The notes: generated by a model from the sequence alone, not told the origin. 51,207 nt of DNA from UBA685 sp049890115 (GCA_049890115.1 JBMHCC010000001.1:1-51207); one strand, 5' to 3'. Positions 16,470 through 25,743 are shown, counted from the first letter of the stretch. Numbers and translations are program-made.

Positions 16470-18260
16470 TTAATAGACACGTGCCACTGGTGGGACTGGC
16501 TCTACTTCATTTGTCAGCGTTGTCATTGTGACATCACGATATAATGTCTCAGACTGATTTTTCTCATCAAGCCACATGACAGTATGCTTCATCCAATTCT
16601 CATCATCACGATCTGGGAAATCCTCATGCGCATGAGCACCACGTGATTCTTTGCGCAAATCAGCAGAGCGAATCGTCACAAGCGCCTGGCTCATCAGATT
16701 TTCTAGCTCTAGTGATTCAATCAGATCAGTATTCCAGACAAGTGATCTGTCCTGGATGCCAATATCAGACATTTGTGCTGCGATCTCATCCATCTGGCGG
16801 ACACCATCTGTCAGTGATTCACCAGATCTGAAAACAGCAGCATAGCGTTGCATTGCCTTTTGCATATCAAGACGCAAAGAGCCAACCTGTGTTTTGCCTT
16901 TGGCATGGCGGGCTCTATCAAGACGCGCTAAGGCTTTATCAGTTGAATCACCTGTAATCGGCGCATGGCTCGCACCTGGCGTTAACAAATCAGAGGCACG
17001 ATGCGCCGCTGCACGACCAAATACCACAATATCAAGAAGAGAATTTGTGCCAAGACGGTTCGCACCATGAACTGATACACAAGCTGCCTCGCCAATCGCC
17101 ATCAGACCATGTGCCACACGTGATGGATCATCAGCTGTTGGTGCTAATACTTCACCATGATAATTGGTCGGAATACCACCCATATTATAGTGCACGGTTG
17201 GCAGGACAGGGATTGGCTCACGCGTGACATCAACACCACAGAAAATACGAGCTGTCTCTGTGATACCTGGCAGACGCTGATGTAATGTCTCAGGTGCGAT
17301 ATGCTCTAGATGAAGCAGGATATGATCTTTATTAGAACCAACACCTCTGCCTTCATTAATTTCCATAGTCATAGCACGGCTAACGACATCACGGCTGGCC
17401 AAATCTTTGGCGGTTGGCGCATAGCGTTCCATGAAACGCTCACCTTCTGAATTGGTTAGATAACCACCTTCACCTCTGGCGCCTTCGGTAATAAGCACAC
17501 CGGCACCATAAACGCCTGTTGGATGGAACTGCACAAATTCCATATCTTGTAATGGCAGGCCAGCACGCAATGCCATAGCATTACCATCACCTGTGCAAGT
17601 ATGTGCTGATGTACAAGAAAAATAGACACGGCCATAACCACCAGTTGCCAAGACCGTACGCTGACCCAAGAAACGATGAATAGAACCATCTTCCATCGAT
17701 AATGCGACAATACCACGACAGCTACCATCATCATCCATGATCAGGTCAATGGCATAATATTCGACAAAAAATTCTGCTGAATGGCGCAAACATTGCTGAT
17801 AAAGCGTATGCAAAATCGCATGGCCTGTTCGGTCAGCCGCCGCACAGGCACGCCGTGCCATTGACTGGCCATAATCAAGCGTGTGACCACCAAAGGGGCG
17901 CTGATAAATATTGCCTTCATCAGTACGTGAGAAAGGCACCCCGAAATGTTCTAATTCAACAACTGATGGGATGGCTTCACGGCACATATATTCAATGGCA
18001 TCCTGATCGCCAAGCCAATCTGAGCCTTTCACAGTATCATACATGTGAAAGCGCCAATTATCACCTTCACCCATATTATTCAACGCAGCACCAATACCGC
18101 CTTGTGCTGCCACTGTGTGAGAGCGGGTAGGGAAAACCTTTGTGATACAAGCTGTGCGCAAACCAGATGTTGCCATACCAAGCGTTGCCCGCAAACCAGC
18201 ACCGCCAGCACCAACAACCACAACATCATAATAATGGTCTGTAATATCATATGCGCTCAT
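16470..18260 (-). CDS. sdhA: Succinate dehydrogenase flavoprotein subunit
   Basis: Catalytic subunit of complex II, oxidising succinate to fumarate with covalently bound FAD. The 596 residues include the FAD fold VVVVGAGGAGLRA, the flavinylated histidine H48 in RSHTVAAQGG, the substrate segment HPTGVYGAGVLITEGARGEGG with the catalytic arginine region, and the C-terminal HEDFPDRDDENW motif. Length is normal. It lies between sdhD and sdhB on the same strand and acts on the cytoplasmic side of the inner membrane. Confidence 0.98.
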   Translation of the reverse strand: MSAYDITDHYYDVVVVGAGGAGLRATLGMATSGLRTACITKVFPTRSHTVAAQGGIGAALNNMGEGDNWRFHMYDTVKGSDWLGDQDAIEYMCREAIPSVVELEHFGVPFSRTDEGNIYQRPFGGHTLDYGQSMARRACAAADRTGHAILHTLYQQCLRHSAEFFVEYYAIDLIMDDDGSCRGIVALSMEDGSIHRFLGQRTVLATGGYGRVYFSCTSAHTCTGDGNAMALRAGLPLQDMEFVQFHPTGVYGAGVLITEGARGEGGYLTNSEGERFMERYAPTAKDLASRDVVSRAMTMEINEGRGVGSNKDHILLHLEHIAPETLHQRLPGITETARIFCGVDVTREPIPVLPTVHYNMGGIPTNYHGEVLAPTADDPSRVAHGLMAIGEAACVSVHGANRLGTNSLLDIVVFGRAAAHRASDLLTPGASHAPITGDSTDKALARLDRARHAKGKTQVGSLRLDMQKAMQRYAAVFRSGESLTDGVRQMDEIAAQMSDIGIQDRSLVWNTDLIESLELENLMSQALVTIRSADLRKESRGAHAHEDFPDRDDENWMKHTVMWLDEKNQSETLYRDVTMTTLTNEVEPVPPVARVY

Positions 18261-18323
18261 GTGAAATCCTCTAATATAACTACTTCACTGTTTCGCCGAC
18301 CCCGCCCCAAAGCAGCAATGATG

Positions 18324-18710
18324 CTATAGGGCTAGTTTTAAAATAGATAGAACTGACAAAGCTGCCAGTGCAAACATCACCATTTTTACCAAAATGATGA
18401 ATGACATTCTGATACCTTCTTGTGATACGTAATCTTCGATCACAACCTGAAGTCCAAGGGCAGCATGAAAAAAGCCAACCAAAACCAGAATTAATAATAA
18501 TGTGGCCACAAGCGGATTTGCCATCAAAGCAAGCGCACTACCATAATCCGCCTGACCGATGAGTGCCACGACAACAAGGCTAGCAACCATCAAAGGTACC
18601 ATCGCAATCGCTGTTAGGCGCTGATGCCACCAATGTGACAGACCTGATTTTGCTGACCCAAGGCCTCTGGCGCGTGCAAGAGGTGTCTGCATAGAATGTG
18701 ACTGTTTCAT
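18324..18710 (-). CDS. sdhD: Succinate dehydrogenase membrane anchor subunit SdhD
   Basis: Small membrane anchor that with SdhC holds complex II and shapes the heme b and ubiquinone sites. From the ATG at 18710 it is 128 residues, starting MKQSHSMQTPLARARGLGSA, preceded by AAGGGAGGGTG. The motif SGLSHWWHQRLTAI followed by three hydrophobic helices and the HAALGLQVVIEDY segment, with the heme-ligand His region, are typical of alphaproteobacterial SdhD. The frame is open further upstream to 18752, but that would overlap sdhC and lacks a better binding site. Confidence 0.93.
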   Translation of the reverse strand: MKQSHSMQTPLARARGLGSAKSGLSHWWHQRLTAIAMVPLMVASLVVVALIGQADYGSALALMANPLVATLLLILVLVGFFHAALGLQVVIEDYVSQEGIRMSFIILVKMVMFALAALSVLSILKLAL

Positions 18711-18724
18711 ATCATCACCCTCCC

Positions 18725-19108
18725 TTATGCCAGCGCAAATAACGCTGCCCATAATAGGCCTGTTAGAATGATAGCAAGTGCGATTGTGATTTTGCCTGAA
18801 CGATAAACCTGTTCAATTTCAAGACCAGCGCCTCTGTCCCAATTTAAATGACGAATGCCATTACACATATGATAGAAAAGCGCAGCAGAATAGCCAAATA
18901 ACACAAGCTGACCAAGCGGATGATGGACCACCATCTGTGCCAATGCGAATGTCTCAGGACCATTTGCCAAAGCTGCCAGCCAAATTGTTAGGATAATTGT
19001 ACCTGATGCCAATATCACACCTGAAAGACGATGTGTGATTGACATTAAAGCTGGCAATGGCAGACGATAAATCTGCAGATGAGGTGATAATGGACGTGCT
19101 TTTGCCAA
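18725..19108 (-). CDS. sdhC: Succinate dehydrogenase cytochrome b556 subunit SdhC
   Basis: Membrane anchor of complex II. The family signature RPLSPHLQIYRLP is followed by SITHRLSGVIL and by HHPLGQLVLFGYSAALFYHMCNGIRHL with the heme-binding His. Three hydrophobic helices are visible. The open frame runs to 19243, but family members start just before RPLSPHLQ. The TTG at 19108 gives MAKARPLSPHLQ, 127 residues, and is preceded by GGGGGAAGGG. I take this TTG as the start; the upstream 45 codons would then be leader. It heads the sdhCDAB operon. Confidence 0.92.
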   Translation of the reverse strand: MAKARPLSPHLQIYRLPLPALMSITHRLSGVILASGTIILTIWLAALANGPETFALAQMVVHHPLGQLVLFGYSAALFYHMCNGIRHLNWDRGAGLEIEQVYRSGKITIALAIILTGLLWAALFALA

Positions 19109-19273
19109 AGCCCTTCCCCCTTTTGTTGAAAGCCAAAAAATCCCCTGCGGCGTATAATGCATAATTTTTGAGAAAATGCAATCAGCCCAGCTAAGGTTTT
19201 TGATAATGTGGAATGACCATAATGACGCTGTAAAAAGACCCAATAAAAGACGGGGCAGAAGATAGGATAAGGA

Positions 19274-20077
19274 ATGATTCTTTCACTTCAATCAGATGTG
19301 TTGCATGGCACTGTTGGCCATAAGGCTGCCTTGCCCATTTACCATCATGCTGGTCTTGCGGTTACGAGCATTAACACCATCCAGCTGGCAGCTCATCCAG
19401 GCTTTGGCACAACAGCACGCGCCATTTTATCAGCTGATCAGCTATCTGCTTTATTAGATGATTATTTTCACTTGCCAGACAGGCCAGCTTTGCACGCCAT
19501 TCATATTGGCTATTTTGGTGATGCCTCTCAGATCATGCCAATTTGTGACTTTATTACCAGAATCAAACAAGATGAGAGATTTCAAAAAGATAGAGATTGT
19601 GTGATACTAGTTGACCCTGTTTTTGGTGATGCTGGTCGCCAATATGTCTCTGATAAGATTGTTAGCACGGTCATAGAGACCCTTTTGCCACTGGCTGATA
19701 TCATTACACCAAACCAATTTGAATGTGGTCTTATCACAGCTGATAACGCTATCGCCTTTGATGATATGGCTGCTCTGCAAGCTGCGTTTGCACATCTGCC
19801 TGCCAGATATAAAGCACTAACAGGTATCATGAGTGATGATGGACAAATTGTGACTGATTATCTGATGGCAGGTGATAGGGTTTATCACAGCGCAAAGCCA
19901 GCCAGAACACAGGGTGTATCAGGGGGTGGCGATGCCTTTGCAGCGTTATTCCTATCAGCTTTCCTAACAGGCAAAACACCAGAAGAGGCCTTAACTCATG
20001 CCAACCACATAACAGGGATTATGATGGCACAAAGCACAAGCCCGCTCACGTTACATATCGCAAGCGGGCTTGACTAA
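19274..20077 (+). CDS. pdxY: Pyridoxal kinase
   Basis: Ribokinase-fold kinase that phosphorylates pyridoxal in vitamin B6 salvage, cytoplasmic. The N-terminus ILSLQSDVLHGTVGHKAALP matches the PdxY/PdxK pattern; VDPVFGDAGRQYVSD, ITPNQFECGLI and the C-terminal GGGDAFAALFLSAFL follow. The last motif is the anion-hole and catalytic Asp segment, here GGGD where many members have GTGD. Length 267 is slightly short for the family. It is divergent from sdhC and convergent with asd. Confidence 0.9.
   Translation: MILSLQSDVLHGTVGHKAALPIYHHAGLAVTSINTIQLAAHPGFGTTARAILSADQLSALLDDYFHLPDRPALHAIHIGYFGDASQIMPICDFITRIKQDERFQKDRDCVILVDPVFGDAGRQYVSDKIVSTVIETLLPLADIITPNQFECGLITADNAIAFDDMAALQAAFAHLPARYKALTGIMSDDGQIVTDYLMAGDRVYHSAKPARTQGVSGGGDAFAALFLSAFLTGKTPEEALTHANHITGIMMAQSTSPLTLHIASGLD
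20037..20072. terminator. Inverted repeat at the 3' end of pdxY, possible terminator
   Basis: CAAGCCCGCT (20037-20046) and AGCGGGCTTG (20063-20072) form a perfect 10-base stem with a 16-base loop, inside the last codons of pdxY and 30 bases from the convergent asd stop. No strong T-run follows in either direction, so it may slow or end transcription with help, or just protect the mRNA ends. Confidence 0.45.
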
Positions 20078-20102
20078 ATAATAGTAAAATAAATGAAATG
20101 CC

Positions 20103-21137
20103 CTAGCGGCCAGACAGGCCGCGGCTTGCCACTAATTCAGCAATCTGAACTGAATTCAAAGCTGCCCCTTTGCGCAGATTATCTGCCACACACCAGAACA
20201 CAACACCATGTTCAACAGACGGGTCACGGCGCAAACGGCTAATATAAACCGCATCTTCACCAGCAGCTTCAACAGGTGTCACATAACCTTCATTAGCTCT
20301 GTGATCAATCACTGACAGACCATCTGAATCACGCAGCAACTGACGAAGCTCACCTTCATCAAATGGCTTTTTCATCTCAACAAATACAGATTCAGAATGA
20401 CCAATAAAAACAGGGATGCGCACACAATGTGCCACCACCTCAATTTCAGGGTCCAAGATCTTTTTTGTCTCTGCCCGCATTTTCCATTCTTCTTTGGTAA
20501 AACCATCTTCCATGAAAACATCAATATGCGGGATAGCGTTAAAGGCTATTTGCTTGGTAAATTTTTCAGGCATAACCTGGTCATTCACAAAAATGCCTTT
20601 GGTTTGCGAGAACAGCTCATCCATACCAGCTTGACCAGCACCAGATGTGGCCTGATAGGTAGAGGTAACAACACGGCTAATCCCATAAGCATCATGAAGC
20701 GGCTTTAATGCGACGACCAGCTGTGCTGTTGAACAATTCGGATTGGCGATAATATTTTTGCCGCCATTGGCAATCAGACAATCATCAACCGCATCAGCAT
20801 TAACCTCTGGTACAATCAAAGGCACATCATCTGCCATACGGAAAGCTGATGAATTATCAATGACGATACAGCCTTGCTCACCTGCTTTTGGAGCATGTGA
20901 TTTTGAGATATCGCCGCCAGCTGAAAATAATGCAATATCAGCTTTGCCAAAATCAAAATCATCAAGTGATTCGACTTTCAGCAATTCATCATCGCCATAG
21001 GAAATCTCGCGGCCTTTTGAATTCTGGCTTGCCAGAGCATAGACCTTATCAGCGGGAAATTGGCGTTCTGCCAAAGTCTTTAACATTTCTCTGCCGACCG
21101 CACCTGTCGCGCCGGCAACGGCAACTGAATAACCCAT
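20103..21137 (-). CDS. asd: Aspartate-semialdehyde dehydrogenase
   Basis: NADPH-dependent enzyme making aspartate semialdehyde, the branch precursor for lysine, diaminopimelate, methionine and threonine. The 344 residues show the nucleotide fold VAGATGAVGREML, the active-site cysteine C135 in NPNCSTAQLV, and the binding arginine segment RIPVFIGHSESVFVE. Length and motifs fit the proteobacterial family. It follows leuB by 33 bases on the same strand, the usual alphaproteobacterial arrangement. Confidence 0.97.
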   Translation of the reverse strand: MGYSVAVAGATGAVGREMLKTLAERQFPADKVYALASQNSKGREISYGDDELLKVESLDDFDFGKADIALFSAGGDISKSHAPKAGEQGCIVIDNSSAFRMADDVPLIVPEVNADAVDDCLIANGGKNIIANPNCSTAQLVVALKPLHDAYGISRVVTSTYQATSGAGQAGMDELFSQTKGIFVNDQVMPEKFTKQIAFNAIPHIDVFMEDGFTKEEWKMRAETKKILDPEIEVVAHCVRIPVFIGHSESVFVEMKKPFDEGELRQLLRDSDGLSVIDHRANEGYVTPVEAAGEDAVYISRLRRDPSVEHGVVFWCVADNLRKGAALNSVQIAELVASRGLSGR

Positions 21138-21170
21138 TTTTTTATCCTTATGATATCAGCTCAAATACCC

Positions 21171-22286
21171 TTAGCGAGACAGGCTATCAAGCGCATCAAG
21201 CACAGCCTTTGTCATGCCATCTGTGCCAACTTGCTCACAACCTGCTGCCATAATATCACCTGTTCTTTTGCCAGATGCCAATGCAACAGAGACAGCCTCT
21301 TCAACCAAATCAGCTTCAGCAGCTTGGTCAAAGCTATAGCGCAGCATCATTGCAAAGCTCAGGAACTGGGCCAGTGGATTTGCCAGATTCTGACCAGCAA
21401 TATCAGGGGCAGAACCATGTACTGGCTCATACATTGCTTTGCGCATGCCTGTTGTTTCATCAACCGCACCAAGTGACGCTGATGGCAACATACCAAGAGA
21501 GCCTGTCAACATTGCAGCACAATCAGAGAGCAAATCACCAAACAGATTATCTGTGACAATCACATCAAATTGTTTTGGATTGCGGACAAGCTGCATCGCA
21601 CAATTATCAGCAAACATGTGACCAAGCGTGACGCCTTCACCTTCTGCCTCATGCAACGCTGTCATGACTTCTTTCCACAACACACCTGAGAGCATCACAT
21701 TTGATTTTTCAACAGACATTAATTTGCCTTGACGCTTGCGTGCCAAATCAAGGCCAACACGGCCAATGCGTTCAATCTCTTTTGTGGTGTAAAGATTCGT
21801 ATCAAAGCCTTTTTTCGACCCATCAGGCAATGTTTCAATACCGCGTGGTTCAGCAAAATAAGAGCCGCCGGTTAATTCACGCAAGATCATAATATCAAGA
21901 CCAGATACCACCTCAGGCTTCAAAGTTGATGCTTCGACCAAAGGCGGGAACACCATAGCAGGGCGCAAATTGGCAAATAAATCCATTTCTTTGCGCAATG
22001 CCAAAAGACCACGTTCAGGCTTTAATGAAAAATCAAGGTCATCATATTGTGGCCCGCCAACAGCACCAAATAGCACCGCATCAGCAGCCATAGAATCAGC
22101 CAATGTTTCATCTTTTAACGGCACACCATATTTATCATAAGCCGCACCGCCCACCTCATCTTCTGAGATATCAAAATCAAGCGAGCGATATTTTGCCAAC
22201 CAGTCTATCAGCTTCAAATTAGCTGCCATAACCTCTTTACCAATGCCATCACCTGGCAAAATCATCACTTTACGGTTAGAGCTCAT
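21171..22286 (-). CDS. leuB: 3-isopropylmalate dehydrogenase
   Basis: NAD-dependent oxidative decarboxylase of leucine synthesis. The 371 residues carry ILPGDGIGKEV near the start, the substrate loop FANLRPAM, the RELTGGSYFAEPRG segment specific to LeuB, the metal-binding NLFGDLLSDCAAML and the NAD-binding EPVHGSAPDIAGQNLANP. It follows leuD by 121 bases, with a terminator in the gap, so it may start its own leuB-asd transcript. Confidence 0.98.
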   Translation of the reverse strand: MSSNRKVMILPGDGIGKEVMAANLKLIDWLAKYRSLDFDISEDEVGGAAYDKYGVPLKDETLADSMAADAVLFGAVGGPQYDDLDFSLKPERGLLALRKEMDLFANLRPAMVFPPLVEASTLKPEVVSGLDIMILRELTGGSYFAEPRGIETLPDGSKKGFDTNLYTTKEIERIGRVGLDLARKRQGKLMSVEKSNVMLSGVLWKEVMTALHEAEGEGVTLGHMFADNCAMQLVRNPKQFDVIVTDNLFGDLLSDCAAMLTGSLGMLPSASLGAVDETTGMRKAMYEPVHGSAPDIAGQNLANPLAQFLSFAMMLRYSFDQAAEADLVEEAVSVALASGKRTGDIMAAGCEQVGTDGMTKAVLDALDSLSR

Positions 22287-22357
22287 TTTGTCATTTCCTG
22301 TTCTTATTTTGTTATCACCACAAGGTGTTTTGGTGCGGGCTTTGCCACATATATAAA

Positions 22358-22381
22358 AGGGGCCAATCTATGCCGGCCCCT
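22358..22381 (-). terminator. Intrinsic terminator after leuD
   Basis: AGGGGCC (22358-22364) and GGCCCCT (22375-22381) form a 7-base GC-rich stem with a 10-base loop. On the minus strand the stem is followed by TTTTATATAT. It lies 27 bases after the leuD stop and would separate leuCD from leuB-asd. Confidence 0.75.
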
Positions 22382-22407
22382 AAAACATCTGTTTCACCTA
22401 TGCCAGA

Positions 22408-23013
22408 TTACAGCCAAGGATGGCTTTGTTTGCGCGCATCCTCATAATGTGAAATCGCTTCTGATTTTTCCAATGTCAGACCAATATCATCTAGACCATC
22501 TAGCAAGCATTGCTTGCGAAACGCATCTATTTCAAATGAGATGACAGGACCATTTGGACGGCTGATTGTTTGCGCTGTTAAATCAATCGCCAATTCTGGG
22601 TTTTCAGCATCTCTAGCATCAGCCATCAGCGCATCTCTTTGCTCAGCTGTTACCTTGATAGGTAAAATGCCATTTTTGAAACAGTTATTATAAAAAATAT
22701 CAGCAAAGCTGGTTGAGATAACACAGCGTACACCAAAATCAAGCAACGCCCATGGTGCATGTTCGCGTGATGATCCACAGCCAAAATTATCACCTGCTAC
22801 AATGATTGAAGCAGAGCGATAGGCTGGCTGATTCAGAATGAAATCATCTTTTTCAGCACCATCATTATCAAACCGCATTTCAAAAAACAGATTGGCACCA
22901 AGACCTGAGCGCTTGATCGTTTTTAGAAATTGCTTTGGAATAATCATATCGGTGTCGATATTCATGATATCCATTGGCGCAGCAACGCCTGATAATTTAT
23001 CGAATTTTTGCAT
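22408..23013 (-). CDS. leuD: 3-isopropylmalate dehydratase small subunit
   Basis: Small (swivel) subunit of isopropylmalate isomerase in leucine synthesis; pairs with LeuC. The 201 residues include NIDTDMIIPKQFLKTI, the GDNFGCGSSREHAPWAL signature and TSFADIFYNNCFKNGILPI. Length is normal. It begins 20 bases after the leuC stop on the same strand, so the pair is one operon. Confidence 0.97.
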   Translation of the reverse strand: MQKFDKLSGVAAPMDIMNIDTDMIIPKQFLKTIKRSGLGANLFFEMRFDNDGAEKDDFILNQPAYRSASIIVAGDNFGCGSSREHAPWALLDFGVRCVISTSFADIFYNNCFKNGILPIKVTAEQRDALMADARDAENPELAIDLTAQTISRPNGPVISFEIDAFRKQCLLDGLDDIGLTLEKSEAISHYEDARKQSHPWL

Positions 23014-23033
23014 GTCTGATCACCTTTTCCTAG

Positions 23034-24440
23034 CTATGCCAGCTCTCTGACATCTGTCAGATAGCCTGTCACAGCAGCTGCGACAGCCATTTGTGGGCTC
23101 ACCAGATGGGTACGTCCACCACGCCCCTGACGGCCTTCAAAATTACGGTTTGATGTTGAGGCACAGCGCTCACCTTCAGCCAGCTTATCGGCATTCATGG
23201 CAAGACACATTGAACAGCCAGGTTCACGCCATTCAAAACCAGCTTGTGTGAAAATCTTATCAAGACCTTCTTCTTCAGCCTGTTCTTTGACAAGACCAGA
23301 GCCTGGCACCACCATCGCACGCATACCATCGGCCACCTTGCGGCCATCAGCAATCGCCGCAGCAGCACGCAAATCTTCAATACGGCTATTTGTGCATGAA
23401 CCGATAAAGACCGTATCCACTTTGATCTCTGTTAGCTTTTGACCGGCATCAAGACCCATATAGGCAATCGCACGTTCCACCTTTGCCTTTGTTGCTGGGT
23501 CATCAATCTTGGCAGGATCTGGCACAACATCATCAATGCCCAACGCATCTTCAGGGCTAGTCCCCCATGTGACAGTTGGCATGATATCTTCAGCCTTTAA
23601 CACCACTTCAGTATCATAGCTGGCACCATCATCAGATGGCAGTGACTTCCACCAGGCAACAGCCTTATCCCAATTTTCGCCTGTTGGCGCCATTGGACGA
23701 CCTTCTAGATAGGCGATTGTCTTATCATCAGGGGCGATCATACCAGCACGTGCGCCAGCTTCGATTGCCATATTGCACACAGTCATGCGCCCTTCCATGG
23801 ACAAATCTTCAATCGCCTTACCAGCAAATTCGATCACATGACCAGTACCACCAGCTGTGCCAATTTTGCCAATAATCGCCAACACAATATCCTTGGCAGT
23901 GACCAGCGGGCCAACAGTGCCTTCAACTGTGATACGCATATTTTTAGCTGGCTGCTGAATCAAAGTCTGAGTGGCGAGCACATGTTCGACCTCAGATGTA
24001 CCAATGCCAAATGCTAGCGCGCCAAATGCGCCATGCGTAGCGGTATGCGAATCACCACAGACAATCGTCATGCCAGGCTGAGTGAAGCCTTGTTCTGGGC
24101 CAATCACATGCACAATACCTTGACGAATATCTGTCATGGCAAAATAAGGCACGCCAAATTCGGCAGCATTTGATTCTAATGTTTCAACCTGAATGCGTGA
24201 TTCTTCATCAGCAATACCAACAGACCTATCTGTTGTTGGCACATTATGATCAGCCACAGCCAATGTACGGCCAGGCTCTTTGACAGTGCGGCCAGCATCA
24301 CGCAAACCTTCAAAGGCTTGCGGGCTTGTCACTTCATGAACAAGGTGGCGGTCAATATAAATCAGACATGAACCATCATCTGATTGATTCACCAGATGGG
24401 CTTGCCAGATTTTATCAAATAATGTTTTTGGGGCAGACAT
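23034..24440 (-). CDS. leuC: 3-isopropylmalate dehydratase large subunit
   Basis: Aconitase-family large subunit converting 2- to 3-isopropylmalate. The 468 residues carry the three [4Fe-4S] ligands C349 (GSCTNSRIEDL), C409 and C412 (GCSMCLAMN), plus CGDSHTATHGAFG and the C-terminal SNRNFEGRQGRGGRTHLVSP. The start codon is 9 bases after a perfect AGGAGG, but that binding site lies in one arm of a 10-base inverted repeat (separate entry), which suggests controlled translation or transcription. Downstream is leuD. Confidence 0.98.
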   Translation of the reverse strand: MSAPKTLFDKIWQAHLVNQSDDGSCLIYIDRHLVHEVTSPQAFEGLRDAGRTVKEPGRTLAVADHNVPTTDRSVGIADEESRIQVETLESNAAEFGVPYFAMTDIRQGIVHVIGPEQGFTQPGMTIVCGDSHTATHGAFGALAFGIGTSEVEHVLATQTLIQQPAKNMRITVEGTVGPLVTAKDIVLAIIGKIGTAGGTGHVIEFAGKAIEDLSMEGRMTVCNMAIEAGARAGMIAPDDKTIAYLEGRPMAPTGENWDKAVAWWKSLPSDDGASYDTEVVLKAEDIMPTVTWGTSPEDALGIDDVVPDPAKIDDPATKAKVERAIAYMGLDAGQKLTEIKVDTVFIGSCTNSRIEDLRAAAAIADGRKVADGMRAMVVPGSGLVKEQAEEEGLDKIFTQAGFEWREPGCSMCLAMNADKLAEGERCASTSNRNFEGRQGRGGRTHLVSPQMAVAAAVTGYLTDVRELA

Positions 24441-24446
24441 GGAAAA

Positions 24447-24550
24447 AGGCCTCCTGATATGAGCGAACCATTATGAGCGGACAAAACCCTCATAAGGTGT
24501 TCAGGCAGGAGGCCTAACCTTAAAAGGCCTTAGTCAGCAAATAATGGTTC
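24447..24550 (-). promoter_or_regulatory. leuC leader with interleaved inverted repeats
   Basis: Four blocks form two perfect 10-base pairs that interlock. AGGCCTCCTG (24447-24456) pairs with CAGGAGGCCT (24506-24515), and GAACCATTAT (24465-24474) pairs with ATAATGGTTC (24541-24550). A further AAGGCCTT (24524-24531) can compete for the AGGCCT of 24510-24515. In the leuC transcript the arm next to the start contains the AGGAGG binding site and is followed by TTTTT. One fold would hide the site or terminate transcription; another would free it. The architecture is seen in the sequence; leucine response is inference. Confidence 0.55.
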
Positions 24551-24557
24551 AGCGAAT

Positions 24558-24938
24558 TTATGATGCTGCGTTGCTGCTTTGGCGTGTCTTTTCAGCGATA
24601 CGAGCAGCTTTACCTGTACGGCCACGCAAATAATATAGCTTTGCACGACGCACACGACCGCGACGAATCACGTCAATTTTCTGAATTTGTGGTGAGTAAA
24701 GTGGGAACACACGCTCAACACCTTCACCATAAGAAATCTTGCGAACAGTGAAAGATGAGCTAACGCCCTTATTTTTGCGCGCAATGCACACACCTTCAAA
24801 TGCCTGGACACGTTCACGGCTGCCTTCGACAACACGAACGCTAACACGCACTGTATCACCAGCGCCGAATTCTGGAACAGGACGCTGTTCCTGACTGGCT
24901 GCTACGACATTCTGACCAATTTGTTCTACGATATTCAT
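24558..24938 (-). CDS. rplS: 50S ribosomal protein L19
   Basis: Large-subunit ribosomal protein at the 30S-50S interface. The 126 residues contain FGAGDTVRVSVRVVEGSRERVQ in pieces typical of the family, FEGVCIARKNKGVSSSFTVRKISYGEGVERVFPLYSP, and RRAKLYYLRGRTGKAARI near the end. Slightly longer than the E. coli protein, with a short Ala/Ser tail. It closes the rpsP-rimM-trmD-rplS group, 65 bases after trmD. Confidence 0.98.
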   Translation of the reverse strand: MNIVEQIGQNVVAASQEQRPVPEFGAGDTVRVSVRVVEGSRERVQAFEGVCIARKNKGVSSSFTVRKISYGEGVERVFPLYSPQIQKIDVIRRGRVRRAKLYYLRGRTGKAARIAEKTRQSSNAAS

Positions 24939-25003
24939 CTTACCATCTCCCCTATCTATGGGTTCTGTTCGTGGGCTCTTGTGACAGACAGTCCCCTATT
25001 CTG

Positions 25004-25738
25004 TCAACTTGATTCGCCACTATTTCCTTCAATTTGTGCCAAAAAACGTTTCCACAGCTCTGGACGACGCTCTTTGGTGAGTTTCATTGCCTGTTCACGG
25101 CGCCAAGCCGCGATATTTTCGTGATGGCCAGAGGCCAGTATATCAGGTGCTGATAAATCTTTCCAGTGCCGAGGTTGGGTATAAAGATCATGTTCTAAAA
25201 GCCCTGTTTCAAAACTCTCTTCTAAATGCCCTATTTCCTTGCCCATCACCCCAGGTAGCAAGCGGATAACCGCATCTAGCAGAATTTGCCCTGCTAATTC
25301 ACCACCTGATAAAATATAATCGCCAACAGATACTTCCTCTAGCCTGTGATGATCTATGACACGCTGATCTAGCCCTTCATATCGACCACAAACCAGCACA
25401 ACACCGGCATCTTGTGACAGCTCTCTTGCTAGTGCTTGATCAAATAACCTGCCACGCGGTGATAGGTAAATGCGCCTGCCAGGGGCATTTGCCACATCAT
25501 CAAGTGCGGCTGAGACCACATCTGGTTTTAGCACCATCCCATGACCACCACCAAGCGGCGTATCATCAACGGTTTGATGCTTATCAAGGGCATAATCCCT
25601 GATATTGCGCACATCCAACGACCAAATCGCTTTATCAAGTGCACGTCCCGCCAGCGAATGACCCAAACTTGCCGGAAACATATCCGGAAATAAGGTCAAG
25701 ATGGTTGCTTGCCATGTTTGTGGCTGAAGCTGAGGCAT
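25004..25738 (-). CDS. trmD: tRNA (guanine-N1-)-methyltransferase
   Basis: SPOUT-class methyltransferase that makes m1G37 in tRNAs reading Leu, Pro and Arg codons, which prevents frameshifting. The 244 residues show the start ILTLFPDMFPASLGHSL, the trefoil-knot AdoMet site LVCGRYEGLDQRVID and YILSGGELAGQILLDA, followed by the C-terminal domain. It starts 5 bases after the rimM stop in the ribosomal operon. Confidence 0.97.
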   Translation of the reverse strand: MPQLQPQTWQATILTLFPDMFPASLGHSLAGRALDKAIWSLDVRNIRDYALDKHQTVDDTPLGGGHGMVLKPDVVSAALDDVANAPGRRIYLSPRGRLFDQALARELSQDAGVVLVCGRYEGLDQRVIDHHRLEEVSVGDYILSGGELAGQILLDAVIRLLPGVMGKEIGHLEESFETGLLEHDLYTQPRHWKDLSAPDILASGHHENIAAWRREQAMKLTKERRPELWKRFLAQIEGNSGESS

Positions 25739-25743
25739 TGCCC

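Noticed and set aside
18725..19243. Longer SdhC of 172 residues
   Set aside because: The first 45 codons do not resemble any SdhC, while the TTG at 19108 has a strong binding site and gives the family length.
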